The notes: generated from the letters alone by a model not told the origin. A stretch of 64,000 nt of DNA from Methylocapsa palsarum (GCF_900114285.1 NZ_FOSN01000007.1:155650-219649), one strand, 5' to 3'. Counted from the first letter of the stretch, positions 18,108-27,921 are shown. Numbers and translations: made by a program.

Positions 18108-19037
18108 CTGAACACCGCCACGAAATCGCCATTAGCGGCGAAATGCCGCGGCGTTCGCAGTGGCGCTCTCTTCGGTTGTCTCGCCGCCGGCCTCCTTTGC
18201 GGGAACGCCGCGGGCGCGACGCCAGGCCGCGAGGGCGCTCCCTGCGCCTATGACGGCGGCAGTCTCGAACAGGGCGAGGCCGATCGTCTCGATATCGGGC
18301 TGGTGATGTCGGTCAACGAAAGGATCGATTTGACGCTCGAAGACGGCAGGATTCTAAAATTGGCGGGGCTTGATCCGCCCCGGCCAACCCCGTTGGATCC
18401 CTACCTTGACATCATGACGCGAGACAAAGTCGCGGATTGGCTGACCGGCCGCGAGATCTGGTTCCGTCAGGTCGAGGGGCGGCGCGACCGGTGGGGGCGC
18501 GTCACGGTCGAGGCGTTCGCGCGCGCCGGCGCGCCGGGATCGCCCATCATGCCGGTGCGCCGAGCCGTTCTCGAAGCTGGCCTCGCCCGGTACGAGGCCG
18601 ATTCCGCCCGGCCCTGCGGCGCTCAGATGCTGGCCGCCGAAGCTTCGGCGCGCGCCGGCCGTCTTGGACTTTGGGCCGATCCGTATTATGCGGTCCTCAA
18701 GCCGACCGACCGCGGAGCGTTTACGGAAAGGGCGGGAACGTCCGTGATCGTCGAAGGCGAGGTGTCGGGCGTCGATGTCGGACGCTATCGCTCGACGCTC
18801 TTCTTTGGACCGCGCCGGAGTCGGGATTTCGCCGTCACCGTCGCGCAACGTGCGATCAAGCTCTTCGAATCGGCGGGACTGGATTTAGCCGCTTTAAAGG
18901 GCCAGAAGATCCGGGTTCGGGGCCTGTTGGACCTGCGTTTTGGACCGCAGGTCGAAATTTCTAACCCCGATGAGGTCGAGGTGATCAAGACGGTTCAGGG
19001 CGATGGCGCGTCAGACCCCTCCGTCGAGCGGCGATGA
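18108..19037 (+). CDS. Secreted staphylococcal-nuclease-like (TNase) protein, apparent non-AUG start
   Basis: The C-terminal two thirds is an SNase-like OB-fold domain: ILKLAGLDPP, VEGRRDRWGRVTVEAF (nuclease-type RDRWGR), LEAGLARY, then EASARAGRLGLWADP, followed by a small beta-rich tail. The first ATG/GTG (18303-18306) would remove all of the export signal. The frame is open upstream to 18069 and encodes a good signal peptide (core GALFGCLAAGLLCG, cleavage near AGA). The ribosome site AAAAGGAG (18091-18098) is 9 bases before CTG at 18108, with no ATG, GTG or TTG between. I therefore place the start at CTG 18108 (309 residues). Substrate is unknown; not all family members are active nucleases. 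Confidence 0.75.
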   Translation: MNTATKSPLAAKCRGVRSGALFGCLAAGLLCGNAAGATPGREGAPCAYDGGSLEQGEADRLDIGLVMSVNERIDLTLEDGRILKLAGLDPPRPTPLDPYLDIMTRDKVADWLTGREIWFRQVEGRRDRWGRVTVEAFARAGAPGSPIMPVRRAVLEAGLARYEADSARPCGAQMLAAEASARAGRLGLWADPYYAVLKPTDRGAFTERAGTSVIVEGEVSGVDVGRYRSTLFFGPRRSRDFAVTVAQRAIKLFESAGLDLAALKGQKIRVRGLLDLRFGPQVEISNPDEVEVIKTVQGDGASDPSVERR

Positions 19038-19068
19038 GACGGCCGCCGCGTATTATTTGAGAGTGTCA

Positions 19069-20586
19069 ATGACTGCCGTTGTGTCAAATCTATGGTCGAG
19101 GCTCCGCTCTCCTCGAGAGCGGCGGCTTAGCCCGGGATCAGCGATCGCCTTCGCGGCCGCGCTGACCTTGACCGCGTGCGCATCGCTGGAGCCGCCCGGC
19201 AACGAACCGATGAATGCGGCCCCGACCCCGCCGCTGCCGCCGCCGCGCGCGGCGGGCCTCGAGACCAAAACCTCCGCCGAACACCGGCGGATGGTCGCTC
19301 TCTTCAATGGCGAATATAAATATCCCTCCGCAGAGCATTACCTCAATAAAATTCTGGTCAGGCTGGCGGACACGGGGGAAACCGCGAGCGACCCCTACCG
19401 CGTCACCATCCTGAATTCGCCGATCGTGAACGCCTTCGCCCTCCCGCCGGACAATGTCTACGTCACGCGCGGCCTTCTGGCGCTCGCCAATGACGCGTCC
19501 GAGGTCGCCGCGGTGATGGCGCACGAGATCGCCCATATCACGGCCCGGCATGCGCTCCGCAGGGAAGAGGAAGAAAAGCGCGCCGCCGTGATCAGCCGCG
19601 CCGCGAGCGTCATCCAGAACAAGGAGAAGAGCGAAGAGGTCGAGGCTACGGCGCGCAGGACGATCGCCAGCTTCTCCCGTCAGCAGGAACTGGAAGCCGA
19701 CGAGATTGGCATCAGGGCGATCGCGCGGGCGGGCTTTGATCCTTATGGCGCGGCGAGGTTCCTGAGCGCCCTCGGCCGTTCGGCCGCGATGCGGACGTCG
19801 CTGATCGGCCAGAACGCCAGCGCCGACCGGCCCGATATACTGGCGACGCATCCTTCCACCCCGGAGCGCGTCACCCAGGCGATCGCCGCCGCCCGCCAGA
19901 TCTCGGCTCCCGGCATCGGCGCGACGGATCGGGCCGCCTATCTCGCGGCGATCGAAGGCATGGCCTTCGGCGACGATCCCTCCGAAGGCGCCATTCGAGG
20001 ACGACGCTATGTGCACGGGCGTCTTGGCTTCGCCTTCACGGCGCCGGAGGGCTTTGTTCTCGAGACCTCATCCCAGGCTGTTCTTGGCGTCGCCGGCGGC
20101 GGAGCTGAGGCTTTACGGCTTGACACAGCCAAGGCTCCGCCGACCGTGACGCTCGAAACCTATCTCGCGTCGGGCTGGATCGAAGGCCTCCTGGCAAGCT
20201 CCATCGAAACGGATTCCGTCAACGGCGCGCCGGCGGCGATCGCGACGGCGCATGCGGGAGAGTGGAGTTTCCGCGTCGCCGTGATTCGCCTCGAGCCCAC
20301 CGAAGTGTACCGGCTGATCTTCGCGACGCGAACCCTCGGCGCGGAAAGTGAAAAGCGCTTCCGCTCCGCGCTCGACTCCTTTCATCACGCCTCGGCGGAG
20401 GAGATCCGCGCGGTCCGGCCGCTGCGCGTCGGAATCGTCACGGCGAAGGCCGGGGAAGACGCCGACGCCCTCGCCGCCAGAATGGCGGTGCCCGATCGCC
20501 AGCTCGATTTCTTTCTGCTGATCAACGGCCTCGAATCGCAGGCCGCGTTGCAGACCGGCGAGCGCTACAAAATCATTACCGAGTAG
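19069..20586 (+). CDS. M48-family metalloprotease, lipoprotein
   Basis: 505 residues. Lipobox LTAC with lipidated Cys37, so probably anchored in the outer membrane facing the periplasm. Zinc motif HEIAH at 152-156 with the third ligand in QQELEADEIGIRA. The fold is the BepA/YfgC type (protease involved in outer-membrane protein quality control), followed by a C-terminal ~200-residue region with a LysM-like stretch near residue 455 (VTAKAGEDADALAARM). Start at 19069 gives a proper lipoprotein signal; a longer frame from 19003 would overlap the nuclease gene and lacks one. Same strand and close to the nuclease gene, possibly cotranscribed. Confidence 0.88.
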   Translation: MTAVVSNLWSRLRSPRERRLSPGSAIAFAAALTLTACASLEPPGNEPMNAAPTPPLPPPRAAGLETKTSAEHRRMVALFNGEYKYPSAEHYLNKILVRLADTGETASDPYRVTILNSPIVNAFALPPDNVYVTRGLLALANDASEVAAVMAHEIAHITARHALRREEEEKRAAVISRAASVIQNKEKSEEVEATARRTIASFSRQQELEADEIGIRAIARAGFDPYGAARFLSALGRSAAMRTSLIGQNASADRPDILATHPSTPERVTQAIAAARQISAPGIGATDRAAYLAAIEGMAFGDDPSEGAIRGRRYVHGRLGFAFTAPEGFVLETSSQAVLGVAGGGAEALRLDTAKAPPTVTLETYLASGWIEGLLASSIETDSVNGAPAAIATAHAGEWSFRVAVIRLEPTEVYRLIFATRTLGAESEKRFRSALDSFHHASAEEIRAVRPLRVGIVTAKAGEDADALAARMAVPDRQLDFFLLINGLESQAALQTGERYKIITE

Positions 20587-20750
20587 AAATTCAGGGGTGT
20601 ATCGACCCTCGCCCGAATGACGACGGGCGCGCCGCCCGCGGCCAGACGCGATTGATTCTGTGCTAATAGTTACGCTAAGCATGACCGAATCGCGGATCGT
20701 GGACGCTCGAGAGAAGCCTTGGAACGCATGAAATCGAAAAGACGCGTCCC

Positions 20751-20933
20751 ATGCGGCTGATCTGGCTGTTGCTCCTTGTTCCGTTCGCCGCGCTGGCGTG
20801 GGTTCCGTTTTACAACCGGATTTCACCCGAAGCGTTCGGATTTCCGTTTTTCTACTGGTACCAGTTGGCGCTTGTGCCGATCACCTCCGTGCTGACCTGG
20901 ATCGTCTACCGGCGGACCCGCCATGACCGCTGA
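20751..20933 (+). CDS. DUF3311 small membrane protein
   Basis: 60 residues with two membrane helices (4-20 and 38-53) and the family pattern VPFYNR...FPFFYWYQ. DUF3311 proteins are typically encoded directly before an SSS-family transporter and are thought to be its accessory subunit. Here the stop overlaps the start of the symporter by 11 bases, implying translational coupling. Confidence 0.88.
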   Translation: MRLIWLLLLVPFAALAWVPFYNRISPEAFGFPFFYWYQLALVPITSVLTWIVYRRTRHDR

Positions 20934-22425
20934 GATGAATTACCCGGCGCTTGCGGTTTTCCTGTTTTTCTTCGGCCTCGTCACGGTCATGGGCTTCCTC
21001 GCCGCCCGCTGGCGGCGGCCGAAGACGCTGGCGCATCTCGACGAATGGGGCCTTGGCGGGCGCCAGTTCGGCACCTGGATCACCTGGTTCCTCGTCGGCG
21101 GCGACATTTACACCGCCTATACGATGATCGCCGTCCCGGCTCTCGTCTATGCGGTCGGCGCCTACGGCTTTTTCGCCCTGCCTTACACGATCATGATCTA
21201 TCCCTTCGTTTTCGTCGTCATGCCGCTGCTGTGGAAGAATGCGAAGGACAATGATTACGTCACCGCGGCGGACGTCGTGCATGGCCGGTACGGCTCGCGT
21301 CCGCTCGAACTCGCGGTGGCCCTGACCGGCGTGATCGCGACAATGCCCTACATCGCGCTTCAGCTGATCGGCATGGAGACCGTGATCCACGCCCTGGGCC
21401 TCAAGGGCGAGATTCCGCTTGTCCTCGCGTTTCTGATCCTCGCCTTTTACACTTATTCATCCGGCCTGCGCGCGCCGGCCCTGATCGCCTTCGTCAAGGA
21501 CATCATGATTTATATCGTCGTGATCGCGGCGACCGTGCTGATCCCGGCGAAGCTTGGCGGTTACGGCGCCATTTTCCACGCCGCCGACGCCGCCTTCAAG
21601 GCCAAGGGATCGGGCGGCATCCTGCTTCAGCCAGCGCAATTTCCGGCCTATCTCAGCCTCGCATTCGGCTCCGCGCTGGCGCTTTTCATGTACCCGCACG
21701 CGATCACGGCGGTGTTCGCCAGCTCCGGCGGCGACACGATCCGCAGGAACGCCATCCTGCTTCCGGCCTATTCCGTCCTGCTCGGCCTGCTCGCCCTGAT
21801 GGGTTACATGGGCCACGCGGCGGGGCTGAAGCTCGCGAACAACAACGACGTCGTTCCGGCGCTTTTCCAGTCCTTGTTCCCCGGCTGGTTCGCGGGGTTC
21901 GCCTTCGCGGCGATCGCAATCGGAGCGCTCGTCCCGGCGGCGGTCATGAGCATCGGCGCGGCCAATCTGTTCACCCGCAATTTCTGGAAAGCCTATGTCG
22001 ACCCCGAGGTCTCGCACGCGGGGCAGACGAAGGTCGCCAAAATAACCTCGCTGCTCGTCAAGGCCGGGGCGCTTCTCGTTATCCTCTTCCTGCCGACGCA
22101 ATTTGCGCTCGATCTGCAATTGCTGGGGGGCCTTTGGATCCTGCAGACCTTCCCCGCCGTGATTTTCGGGCTTTACACGGGCTGGTTCCGGGCGGGCGGC
22201 CTGCTGGCGGGCTGGGCCACGGGTTTTTTTGGCGGCACCTGGCTGATCTGGCTGAACAATTACAAACCCTTGCACACCCTCGCGTTCGGCGACGCGAAGA
22301 TCACCCTCTACTCGGGCCTGATCGCACTCGCCGCCAACATCGCCGTCGCCATTGTCGTCAGCGCGGCGCTCAGGTTGCGGCCGGAGCCGATTCCGGCTCC
22401 GCTCAAGGATTCTCGCTTCAAGTAA
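20923..22425 (+). CDS. Sodium:solute symporter (SSS family, MctP-like)
   Basis: 500 residues, about 13 helices, with SSS signatures: EWGLGGRQFGTWITWFLVGGDIYTAYT near the N-terminus and the SSS core GALVPAAVMSIGAANLFTRN. The combination with a preceding DUF3311 gene and the sequence type resembles the monocarboxylate permease MctP of rhizobia (lactate/pyruvate/acetate family), but substrate cannot be read from sequence. If it carries small organic acids, it would let this methanotroph take up multi-carbon substrates (inference). Confidence 0.88.
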   Translation: MTAEMNYPALAVFLFFFGLVTVMGFLAARWRRPKTLAHLDEWGLGGRQFGTWITWFLVGGDIYTAYTMIAVPALVYAVGAYGFFALPYTIMIYPFVFVVMPLLWKNAKDNDYVTAADVVHGRYGSRPLELAVALTGVIATMPYIALQLIGMETVIHALGLKGEIPLVLAFLILAFYTYSSGLRAPALIAFVKDIMIYIVVIAATVLIPAKLGGYGAIFHAADAAFKAKGSGGILLQPAQFPAYLSLAFGSALALFMYPHAITAVFASSGGDTIRRNAILLPAYSVLLGLLALMGYMGHAAGLKLANNNDVVPALFQSLFPGWFAGFAFAAIAIGALVPAAVMSIGAANLFTRNFWKAYVDPEVSHAGQTKVAKITSLLVKAGALLVILFLPTQFALDLQLLGGLWILQTFPAVIFGLYTGWFRAGGLLAGWATGFFGGTWLIWLNNYKPLHTLAFGDAKITLYSGLIALAANIAVAIVVSAALRLRPEPIPAPLKDSRFK

Positions 22426-22546
22426 AGCCCCCGCCACCACGCCGCTTGCCTGGCCGCGGGTGACAAACCCCAGGGCGCAAGTTCGCTTTAATTTAAGGCC
22501 TTCATGCTATCTTCCCGATTCGGCGCATAGGAGAAGCGGCGGAGCC

Positions 22547-23800
22547 ATGACCGAAAACGAGCCTTTAACGGCGGATTCGCTCTCCTGCCGGTGCTGCATC
22601 GTCGGCGGCGGCCCGGCGGGAATGATGCTTGGCTTGCTTCTCGCCCGCGCGGGGATTGATACAATTGTGCTCGAAAAGCACGCCGATTTCCTGCGCGATT
22701 TTCGCGGCGATACGATTCACCCCTCGACGCTCGAGGCGATGAACGACCTCGGGCTTCTCGACGAATTCCTGAAGCTGCCGCATCAGGAAGTCCCGCTTCT
22801 TTCGGGCAAGATCGGCGATGTTACGATTCCCCTGGCCGATTTCTCCCATCTGCCGACGCGAGCGAAATTCATCGCGATGATGCCGCAATGGGATTTCCTC
22901 GATTTCCTGGCGGAAAAAGCCAAACGCTACAAAACCTTCCGGCTCCTCATGTCCACGGAGGCGACCGGTCTTGTCGTCGAAGGCGGCGCCGTCGTCGGCG
23001 TCAATGCCAGGACAAGAACCGAGACAAAGGACGACCTTTTGACGATCCGCGCGGATCTGACCGTCGGCGCGGATGGGCGTCATTCGATCGTGCGCGAGGC
23101 GGCGAGCTTCACGCCGCACAACATCGGCGCGCCGATGGATGTGTTCTGGTTCAGGCTTTCGCGGAAAGCCGGCGACCCCACGGAATCGTTCGGGCGAATC
23201 GACGCGGGACAGATTTTGATTCTCATCAATCGCGGCGAACATTGGCAATGCGCCTACGTCATCGCGAAAGGCTCGGCCGAGAGAGTGAAAGCGGAGGGAA
23301 TCGGGTTTCTTCGCGCGCAGCTTTCAACCCTCGCGCCCTTTCTTTCTGACCGCAGCGAAGAATTGCAGAGCTTCGACGACGTCAAGCTGCTGACCGTCGC
23401 CGTCGACAGGTTGCCGGTCTGGAACAGGCCGGGCCTGTTGTGCATCGGCGATTGCGCGCACGCGATGTCTCCGATCGGAGGAGTCGGCGTCAACCTCGCG
23501 ATCCAGGACGCCATCGCGACCGCGAATCTTCTGTCCAGACCATTGCTCGGCGAGGGGCCTCTTTCGAACGAGACGCTGGGATTGGTTCAGGCCCGCCGCG
23601 AACGGCCAACCAAAATCACCCAGGCGATCCAGGTCTTTATTCAAGACCACTTTATCTCAAGAGTGCTGGGCGCGACTGGAAAGATCGCGCCGCCGTGGTT
23701 CCTGCGCCTCTTTATCCGTTTTCCGATTCTTCGCCGGTTGCCGGGCCGCATGATCGGGCTCGGCGTTCAACCCGAACGGATCCATTCGCCGGAGGCGTAA
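22547..23800 (+). CDS. FAD-dependent aromatic-hydroxylase-type monooxygenase
   Basis: 417 residues. N-terminal FAD-binding GxGxxG variant IVGGGPAGMMLGLLLARAG (18-36), a mid DG motif (VGADGRHS) and the C-terminal GDCAHAMSPIGGVGVNLAIQDA, which binds the FAD pyrophosphate. This is the UbiH/p-hydroxybenzoate-hydroxylase superfamily; it lacks the thioredoxin-like C-terminal domain of phenol hydroxylases. Substrate unknown. I start at 22547, with GGAG and AGGAG upstream; a longer frame (from 22352) overlaps the symporter gene and has no FAD-fold content. Monocistronic. Confidence 0.88.
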   Translation: MTENEPLTADSLSCRCCIVGGGPAGMMLGLLLARAGIDTIVLEKHADFLRDFRGDTIHPSTLEAMNDLGLLDEFLKLPHQEVPLLSGKIGDVTIPLADFSHLPTRAKFIAMMPQWDFLDFLAEKAKRYKTFRLLMSTEATGLVVEGGAVVGVNARTRTETKDDLLTIRADLTVGADGRHSIVREAASFTPHNIGAPMDVFWFRLSRKAGDPTESFGRIDAGQILILINRGEHWQCAYVIAKGSAERVKAEGIGFLRAQLSTLAPFLSDRSEELQSFDDVKLLTVAVDRLPVWNRPGLLCIGDCAHAMSPIGGVGVNLAIQDAIATANLLSRPLLGEGPLSNETLGLVQARRERPTKITQAIQVFIQDHFISRVLGATGKIAPPWFLRLFIRFPILRRLPGRMIGLGVQPERIHSPEA

Positions 23801-24106
23801 AAGCCACGCTTCAGGCGACGCAATGAGACGCCGGGAGACCGGGCAAGACCGCCGCGCGCCCAAAAATCGGGATCGGTCTGGCCAAGACCACATTTAGGCC
23901 ATGAGAATGAACTAACGCTCGATGGCGTAAGGCAAAGCTCGGACGTAGCCAGCTTCAGCGATTTGACCTGTTCAGGCAAGTTTCGTTGGAGTAACGTGAA
24001 TAATTCAAAGCACATCAACCTGGTTTTCGATTCCTAGGTAGAGTTTTCCTTCCGGATTCGGCTGAGTTTCAAACGTCGTTTTTTCTAGATCGGCCTGGAG
24101 CATCCC
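23801..24106. other. Intergenic, no gene seen
   Basis: 306 bases between the FAD monooxygenase and dacA-like genes. No frame with family signal, no clear hairpin with a T-run. GGAG at 24097-24100 is the ribosome site of the next gene. Confidence 0.6.
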
Positions 24107-25681
24107 TTGATCGAGTCGGCGCAGGCCCGCGTGTCGAGCCGGAACCCAAAAACAGCCGCGCTGGCGCGCCGCGTCGCCGCTTTCGCCGTCGCGGCCCTCC
24201 TGTGCGGCGCGACGCAATCCGCTCGGGCGAACCCCTCTCTCTTGATCGACGCCGACACGGGCGCGGTCCTCTACCAGGATCACGCGACGCAACCCTGGTA
24301 TCCTGCGTCGGTGACGAAACTTATGACCGTCTATGTCTCGTTGCAGGCGGTTCGCGATCATAAGATCGGTTTTGACACTCCGCTCGTCGTGTCCGCCCGC
24401 GCAGCGTCCATGCCGCCCTCGAAAATGGGATTTCGGCCCGGCTCGATGGTGACGCTCGGCAACGCCTTGAAAATGCTGATGGTGAAGTCGGCGAACGACG
24501 TCGCCATTACCATCGCCGAGGGCGTCGCCGGATCGGTCGAGGCCTTCGCCGAGGAAATGAACGCCTCGGCCGCATCCCTTGGTCTGGCTCAATCTCACTT
24601 CGTCAATCCGAATGGCCTGCCAGATCCCAACCATGTGTCTTCGGCGCGCGACCTCGCCGTCCTTGCGCGCGCGCTGTACCTGACCTTTCCCGATCAGGCG
24701 GATCTTTTTGGAATCGGGGCCTTGCGGCTCGGAAACAAGATCATCGCCAATCATAACAACCTCCTCGGCCGGTATCCGGGCGTTGACGGGATGAAGACGG
24801 GCTTCACATGCGCCGCCGGATTCAACGTGGTCGCAAGCGCCAGTCTCGGGGGCCGGCGCCTGATCGCGGTGGTTCTGGGCTCGCCCACCGCCACCCAGCG
24901 CATGATCAAGACGGCGGCCTTGCTAGACCGTGGATTTGCTGGCGTCGATCAGCCGACCTTGTCGCTGGCGAGCCTGCCGCAGCAGCAGGGAACGGCCGCG
25001 CCCGATATGCATGATTCGGTGTGCCGCGCTCGCGCCAGGGCGATCGCCGAATCCTCCGCCGAGGTGGAGGCTCTCATGGCGCCGCTGGCGGCCGCCAAGG
25101 CTCAGGATTTCACCGCGCCCGACCGCACCTATTTTTATAATTCCCGGGCGCTCGCCGGACTCTCGCCCATGGCGAGCCGGATCGCGATGACCCCGCCGAC
25201 GCCGTTCGAGCCCGTTCCCGTCTTCGCCGGCCCGCCGGCCGATTACGCAGGACCGATCGCCCAGCCGCGCCCGCCGCATTCTCCCATAGGGACGCCGGGA
25301 CCGGCGATCGCCTACGCCCCGAGCGACCCGCAGACGCTCGAAGGGAGCGTCGCTCCCCTCGCGTCCCGACCGGACGCGCTTCCCATGCGCCGCGGCAAGG
25401 CCAGGGGCGCCGCGGCCCTGGCGCATCTGCCGCCGCCGATGCCGGCGGCGTCTTCGACCAAATTAATCGAAGGCGACGATGAATCCGGGGCCTCGGCCGC
25501 GGTGAAGACATCGCAAACAAAGGCGGTCAAGGGCCGGACCGCCAAGGGATCCCGCCAAAAGCCCGCGCCGCATGTCGCCTCGAAGGCTCATGTCCCCTCG
25601 AAAATTCATGGCGTGAGCAAGGCCGCCGGCGCGGCAGGCAAGGCGAAGGCGTCGAAAATCGAAAAACATGCCAATAAATGA
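24107..25681 (+). CDS. Serine-type D-alanyl-D-alanine carboxypeptidase (penicillin-binding protein 5/6 type)
   Basis: 524 residues. Trims the terminal D-Ala from peptidoglycan pentapeptides in the periplasm. Catalytic motifs: S68-V-T-K71 (nucleophile and base), S128-A-N130 and K230-T-G232. Signal peptide 1-41 ends at SARA. The catalytic domain ends near residue 290; the remaining ~230 residues are Pro/Ala-rich and then Lys/Ser-rich, low-complexity and probably cell-wall-facing. The start is TTG at 24107, supported by GGAG six bases before it and by the signal peptide. The end overlaps the next gene by 14 bases, indicating coupling. Confidence 0.93.
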   Translation: MIESAQARVSSRNPKTAALARRVAAFAVAALLCGATQSARANPSLLIDADTGAVLYQDHATQPWYPASVTKLMTVYVSLQAVRDHKIGFDTPLVVSARAASMPPSKMGFRPGSMVTLGNALKMLMVKSANDVAITIAEGVAGSVEAFAEEMNASAASLGLAQSHFVNPNGLPDPNHVSSARDLAVLARALYLTFPDQADLFGIGALRLGNKIIANHNNLLGRYPGVDGMKTGFTCAAGFNVVASASLGGRRLIAVVLGSPTATQRMIKTAALLDRGFAGVDQPTLSLASLPQQQGTAAPDMHDSVCRARARAIAESSAEVEALMAPLAAAKAQDFTAPDRTYFYNSRALAGLSPMASRIAMTPPTPFEPVPVFAGPPADYAGPIAQPRPPHSPIGTPGPAIAYAPSDPQTLEGSVAPLASRPDALPMRRGKARGAAALAHLPPPMPAASSTKLIEGDDESGASAAVKTSQTKAVKGRTAKGSRQKPAPHVASKAHVPSKIHGVSKAAGAAGKAKASKIEKHANK

Positions 25682-26882
25682 GGCGCTTGCTGCTTCTCCT
25701 GATCTAGTCGGTCGACGAAGCTCCCGCCCGCCGCCGCCCCTTCCGCTGACGCTCATCACCGGTTTTCTCGGCGCGGGAAAGACGACGCTGCTCAATGGCC
25801 TGCTGCGCGATCCGCGCCTCGCCGACACGTTGGTCGTCATCAATGAATTCGGCGAAATAGGCCTCGACCATTTGCTGGTCGAGAGAAGCGGCGACGGCAT
25901 GCTGCTGATGAATTCGGGTTGCCTTTGCTGCTCGATTCGCGGCGATCTCATCACAACGCTGGAGGATGCTCTGCGGCGGCGCGACAATGGCCGCATCGCG
26001 CCGTTCGAGAGGGTTGTGATTGAAACCACAGGTCTCGCCGATCCTGCGCCAATCCTTCATACGATTATGACGCACCCCTATCTAATGCTGAGATTCCGCC
26101 TTGACGGAGTCGTCACCCTTGTTGACGCCGTGAATGGAGCCGCGACGCTTGACGCCCACGAAGAGGCGGTGAAACAGGCGGCTGTCGCCGACCGGATCGT
26201 TCTGACGAAGACGGATTTGTCGGGCGCCTGCGATCAGAACGGTTTGCGCCGCCGCCTCGCGGACTTGAATCCGGGAGCTGGCGTCTTCGACGCCGCCAAG
26301 GGCGAGGCGACCGCGGCGGTTCTTCTTGACTGCGGACTCTATGACCCGAACCGCAAGTCTCTCGATGTGCGCCGATGGCTGAACGCGGAAGCGTTCGCCG
26401 CGAACGCCCATCATGATCATCATCATAATCATGGCCATGCGGCGAGCGGAAATGATCATGGCCATGATCACGCCGCCAATCAAAGTGACGTCAATCGCCA
26501 TGACGAACGCATCCGGGCCTTTTGTCTTCGCCGTCAGCCGCCGATCGACCCGGCCGCCTTCAACATCTTCCTGGAACTGCTGCGCGCCGCGCATGGGCCG
26601 GGCCTGCTCCGGGTGAAGGGCGTCATCGCCCTCGCGGACGATCCCTTGCGGCCGGTCGTGATTCATGGCGTGCAGCATGTCTTTCATCCCCCCGTGCGCC
26701 TTGAGGCATGGCCCGACGAGGACCAAGACACCCGCATCGTCTTCATCTTGCGCGATATGAGCCCGGATTTTGTCGAACGGCTTTGGAACGCCTGTTCGGG
26801 AGCTCCGGGGATCGACGACGCGGACGGCGCCGCCCTCGCCGCGAGCCCCTTGACTCCTTCCCGGCGCGGGCTTCTCGCCTAA
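25668..26882 (+). CDS. CobW/COG0523 GTPase metallochaperone
   Basis: 404 residues. P-loop GFLGAGKTT (32-40), metal-binding GCLCC (C85, C87, C88), switch ETTGLADP, NKxD-like TKTD, and a C-terminal CobW_C domain. A His-rich stretch near residues 245-275 (HHDHHHNHGH and HDHGHDH) is typical of zinc-handling members (YeiR/ZNG1-like), though other metals are possible. No Zur box recognised. Overlaps the carboxypeptidase gene by 14 bases; the functional link between the two is unclear. Confidence 0.9.
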   Translation: MPINEALAASPDLVGRRSSRPPPPLPLTLITGFLGAGKTTLLNGLLRDPRLADTLVVINEFGEIGLDHLLVERSGDGMLLMNSGCLCCSIRGDLITTLEDALRRRDNGRIAPFERVVIETTGLADPAPILHTIMTHPYLMLRFRLDGVVTLVDAVNGAATLDAHEEAVKQAAVADRIVLTKTDLSGACDQNGLRRRLADLNPGAGVFDAAKGEATAAVLLDCGLYDPNRKSLDVRRWLNAEAFAANAHHDHHHNHGHAASGNDHGHDHAANQSDVNRHDERIRAFCLRRQPPIDPAAFNIFLELLRAAHGPGLLRVKGVIALADDPLRPVVIHGVQHVFHPPVRLEAWPDEDQDTRIVFILRDMSPDFVERLWNACSGAPGIDDADGAALAASPLTPSRRGLLA

Positions 26883-26953
26883 TAAGCCGTCGCGCCTTGA
26901 ATAAAAGTTCGGGCCGATTACTTTATGGCAGTCTCCTCTTGAATCGCTGAGGC

Positions 26954-27235
26954 ATGATCGAAAAGCAGCGGATCGACAAATGGTTGTGGTGCGCGCGCGT
27001 TGTAAAATCGCGAAGCCTCGCCGCCCGGCTGGTCTGCGACGGTCATGTCCGCCTCAATGCGAGGCGGATCGAAACCGCGGCTAAGCCGGTGCACCCTGGC
27101 GACATCCTGACAATCGCTCTCGATCATCAGGTGCGGGTTCTGAAGGTCGTCACTTCGGCCTCCCGCCGCGCCGCATTCCCTGAGGCGCAATCATTGTTTG
27201 AAGACTTAACCTTCGCTCCGTCGCCCGAGACCTGA
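26954..27235 (+). CDS. S4-domain RNA-binding protein (Hsp15-like)
   Basis: 93 residues with the S4 fold near the N-terminus (RIDKWLWCARVVKSRSLAARLVCDGHVRLNARR). Hsp15 (HslR) members bind stalled 50S subunits carrying peptidyl-tRNA. The S4 - fdxA - carD order is, as I recall, conserved in many alphaproteobacteria. Gap to fdxA is 265 bases with one GC-rich hairpin but no T-run. Confidence 0.85.
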   Translation: MIEKQRIDKWLWCARVVKSRSLAARLVCDGHVRLNARRIETAAKPVHPGDILTIALDHQVRVLKVVTSASRRAAFPEAQSLFEDLTFAPSPET

Positions 27236-27500
27236 GCCCGCCGTCACGCCGCCCTTTTTGTACTGCGGCGTCAAATGTTCAACGTCGCGGCTCAAGCCGG
27301 ACAGCGAAGATCCTTGATTAACTGAGCCAAAAGCGCTAGTGAACGGTCCCTGCGATGCTTGGCGTTAGCAGAAAAAATAACTGAATCAATCAGTTGCGGC
27401 TAAACGTCTTCCGCCGGCCCCCAGTCGGGCTGCAAGGTGGGCGGCATCGCTATCCCGCTGCGGCAAAATCGGCGGCCTCAGCCGGCCAAAGGAGCCAGTC

Positions 27501-27839
27501 ATGACCTATGTGGTCGTCGAAAACTGCATCAAATGCAAATACATGGATTGCGTCGAAGTCTGCCCGGTCGACTGCTTCTATGAAGGCGAAAACATGCTCG
27601 TGATCCATCCGGACGAATGCATCGATTGCGGCGTTTGCGAACCGGAATGCCCCGCGGAGGCTATAAAGCCGGATACAGAGACGGGACTTGAGAAATGGCT
27701 TCAGCTTAATCTGGACATGTCTCAAAACTGGCCCAACGTCACGGTCAAGCGGGACGCACCGCCGGACGCCAAGGCTTTCGACGGCGTTCCAGGCAAATTC
27801 GACGCCTATTTTTCCCCGACTCCAGGGCAAGGCGATTGA
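27501..27839 (+). CDS. fdxA: 7Fe ferredoxin
   Basis: 112 residues. N-terminal clusters: Cys9, 12, 17, 21, 25 and Cys40, 43, 46, 50, the arrangement of FdxA-type ferredoxins with one [3Fe-4S] and one [4Fe-4S] centre, followed by the long C-terminal tail ([25 protein letters not shown]) characteristic of this class. Electron carrier in the cytosol; partner enzymes are not evident from the neighbours. AAAGGAG lies 7 bases before ATG. Confidence 0.94.
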   Translation: MTYVVVENCIKCKYMDCVEVCPVDCFYEGENMLVIHPDECIDCGVCEPECPAEAIKPDTETGLEKWLQLNLDMSQNWPNVTVKRDAPPDAKAFDGVPGKFDAYFSPTPGQGD

Positions 27840-27921
27840 GGCAGGGCGATTGACGAAAAACAATTCGCCTCGTTCAACCAAAGGCAAGATGAATTCCGCC
27901 GTTGAAAAAAGCAACATGTCT

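Noticed and set aside
26405..26475. CATCAT/GATCAT-rich stretch as a DNA repeat
   Set aside because: It encodes the His-rich metal-binding loop of the CobW-type protein.
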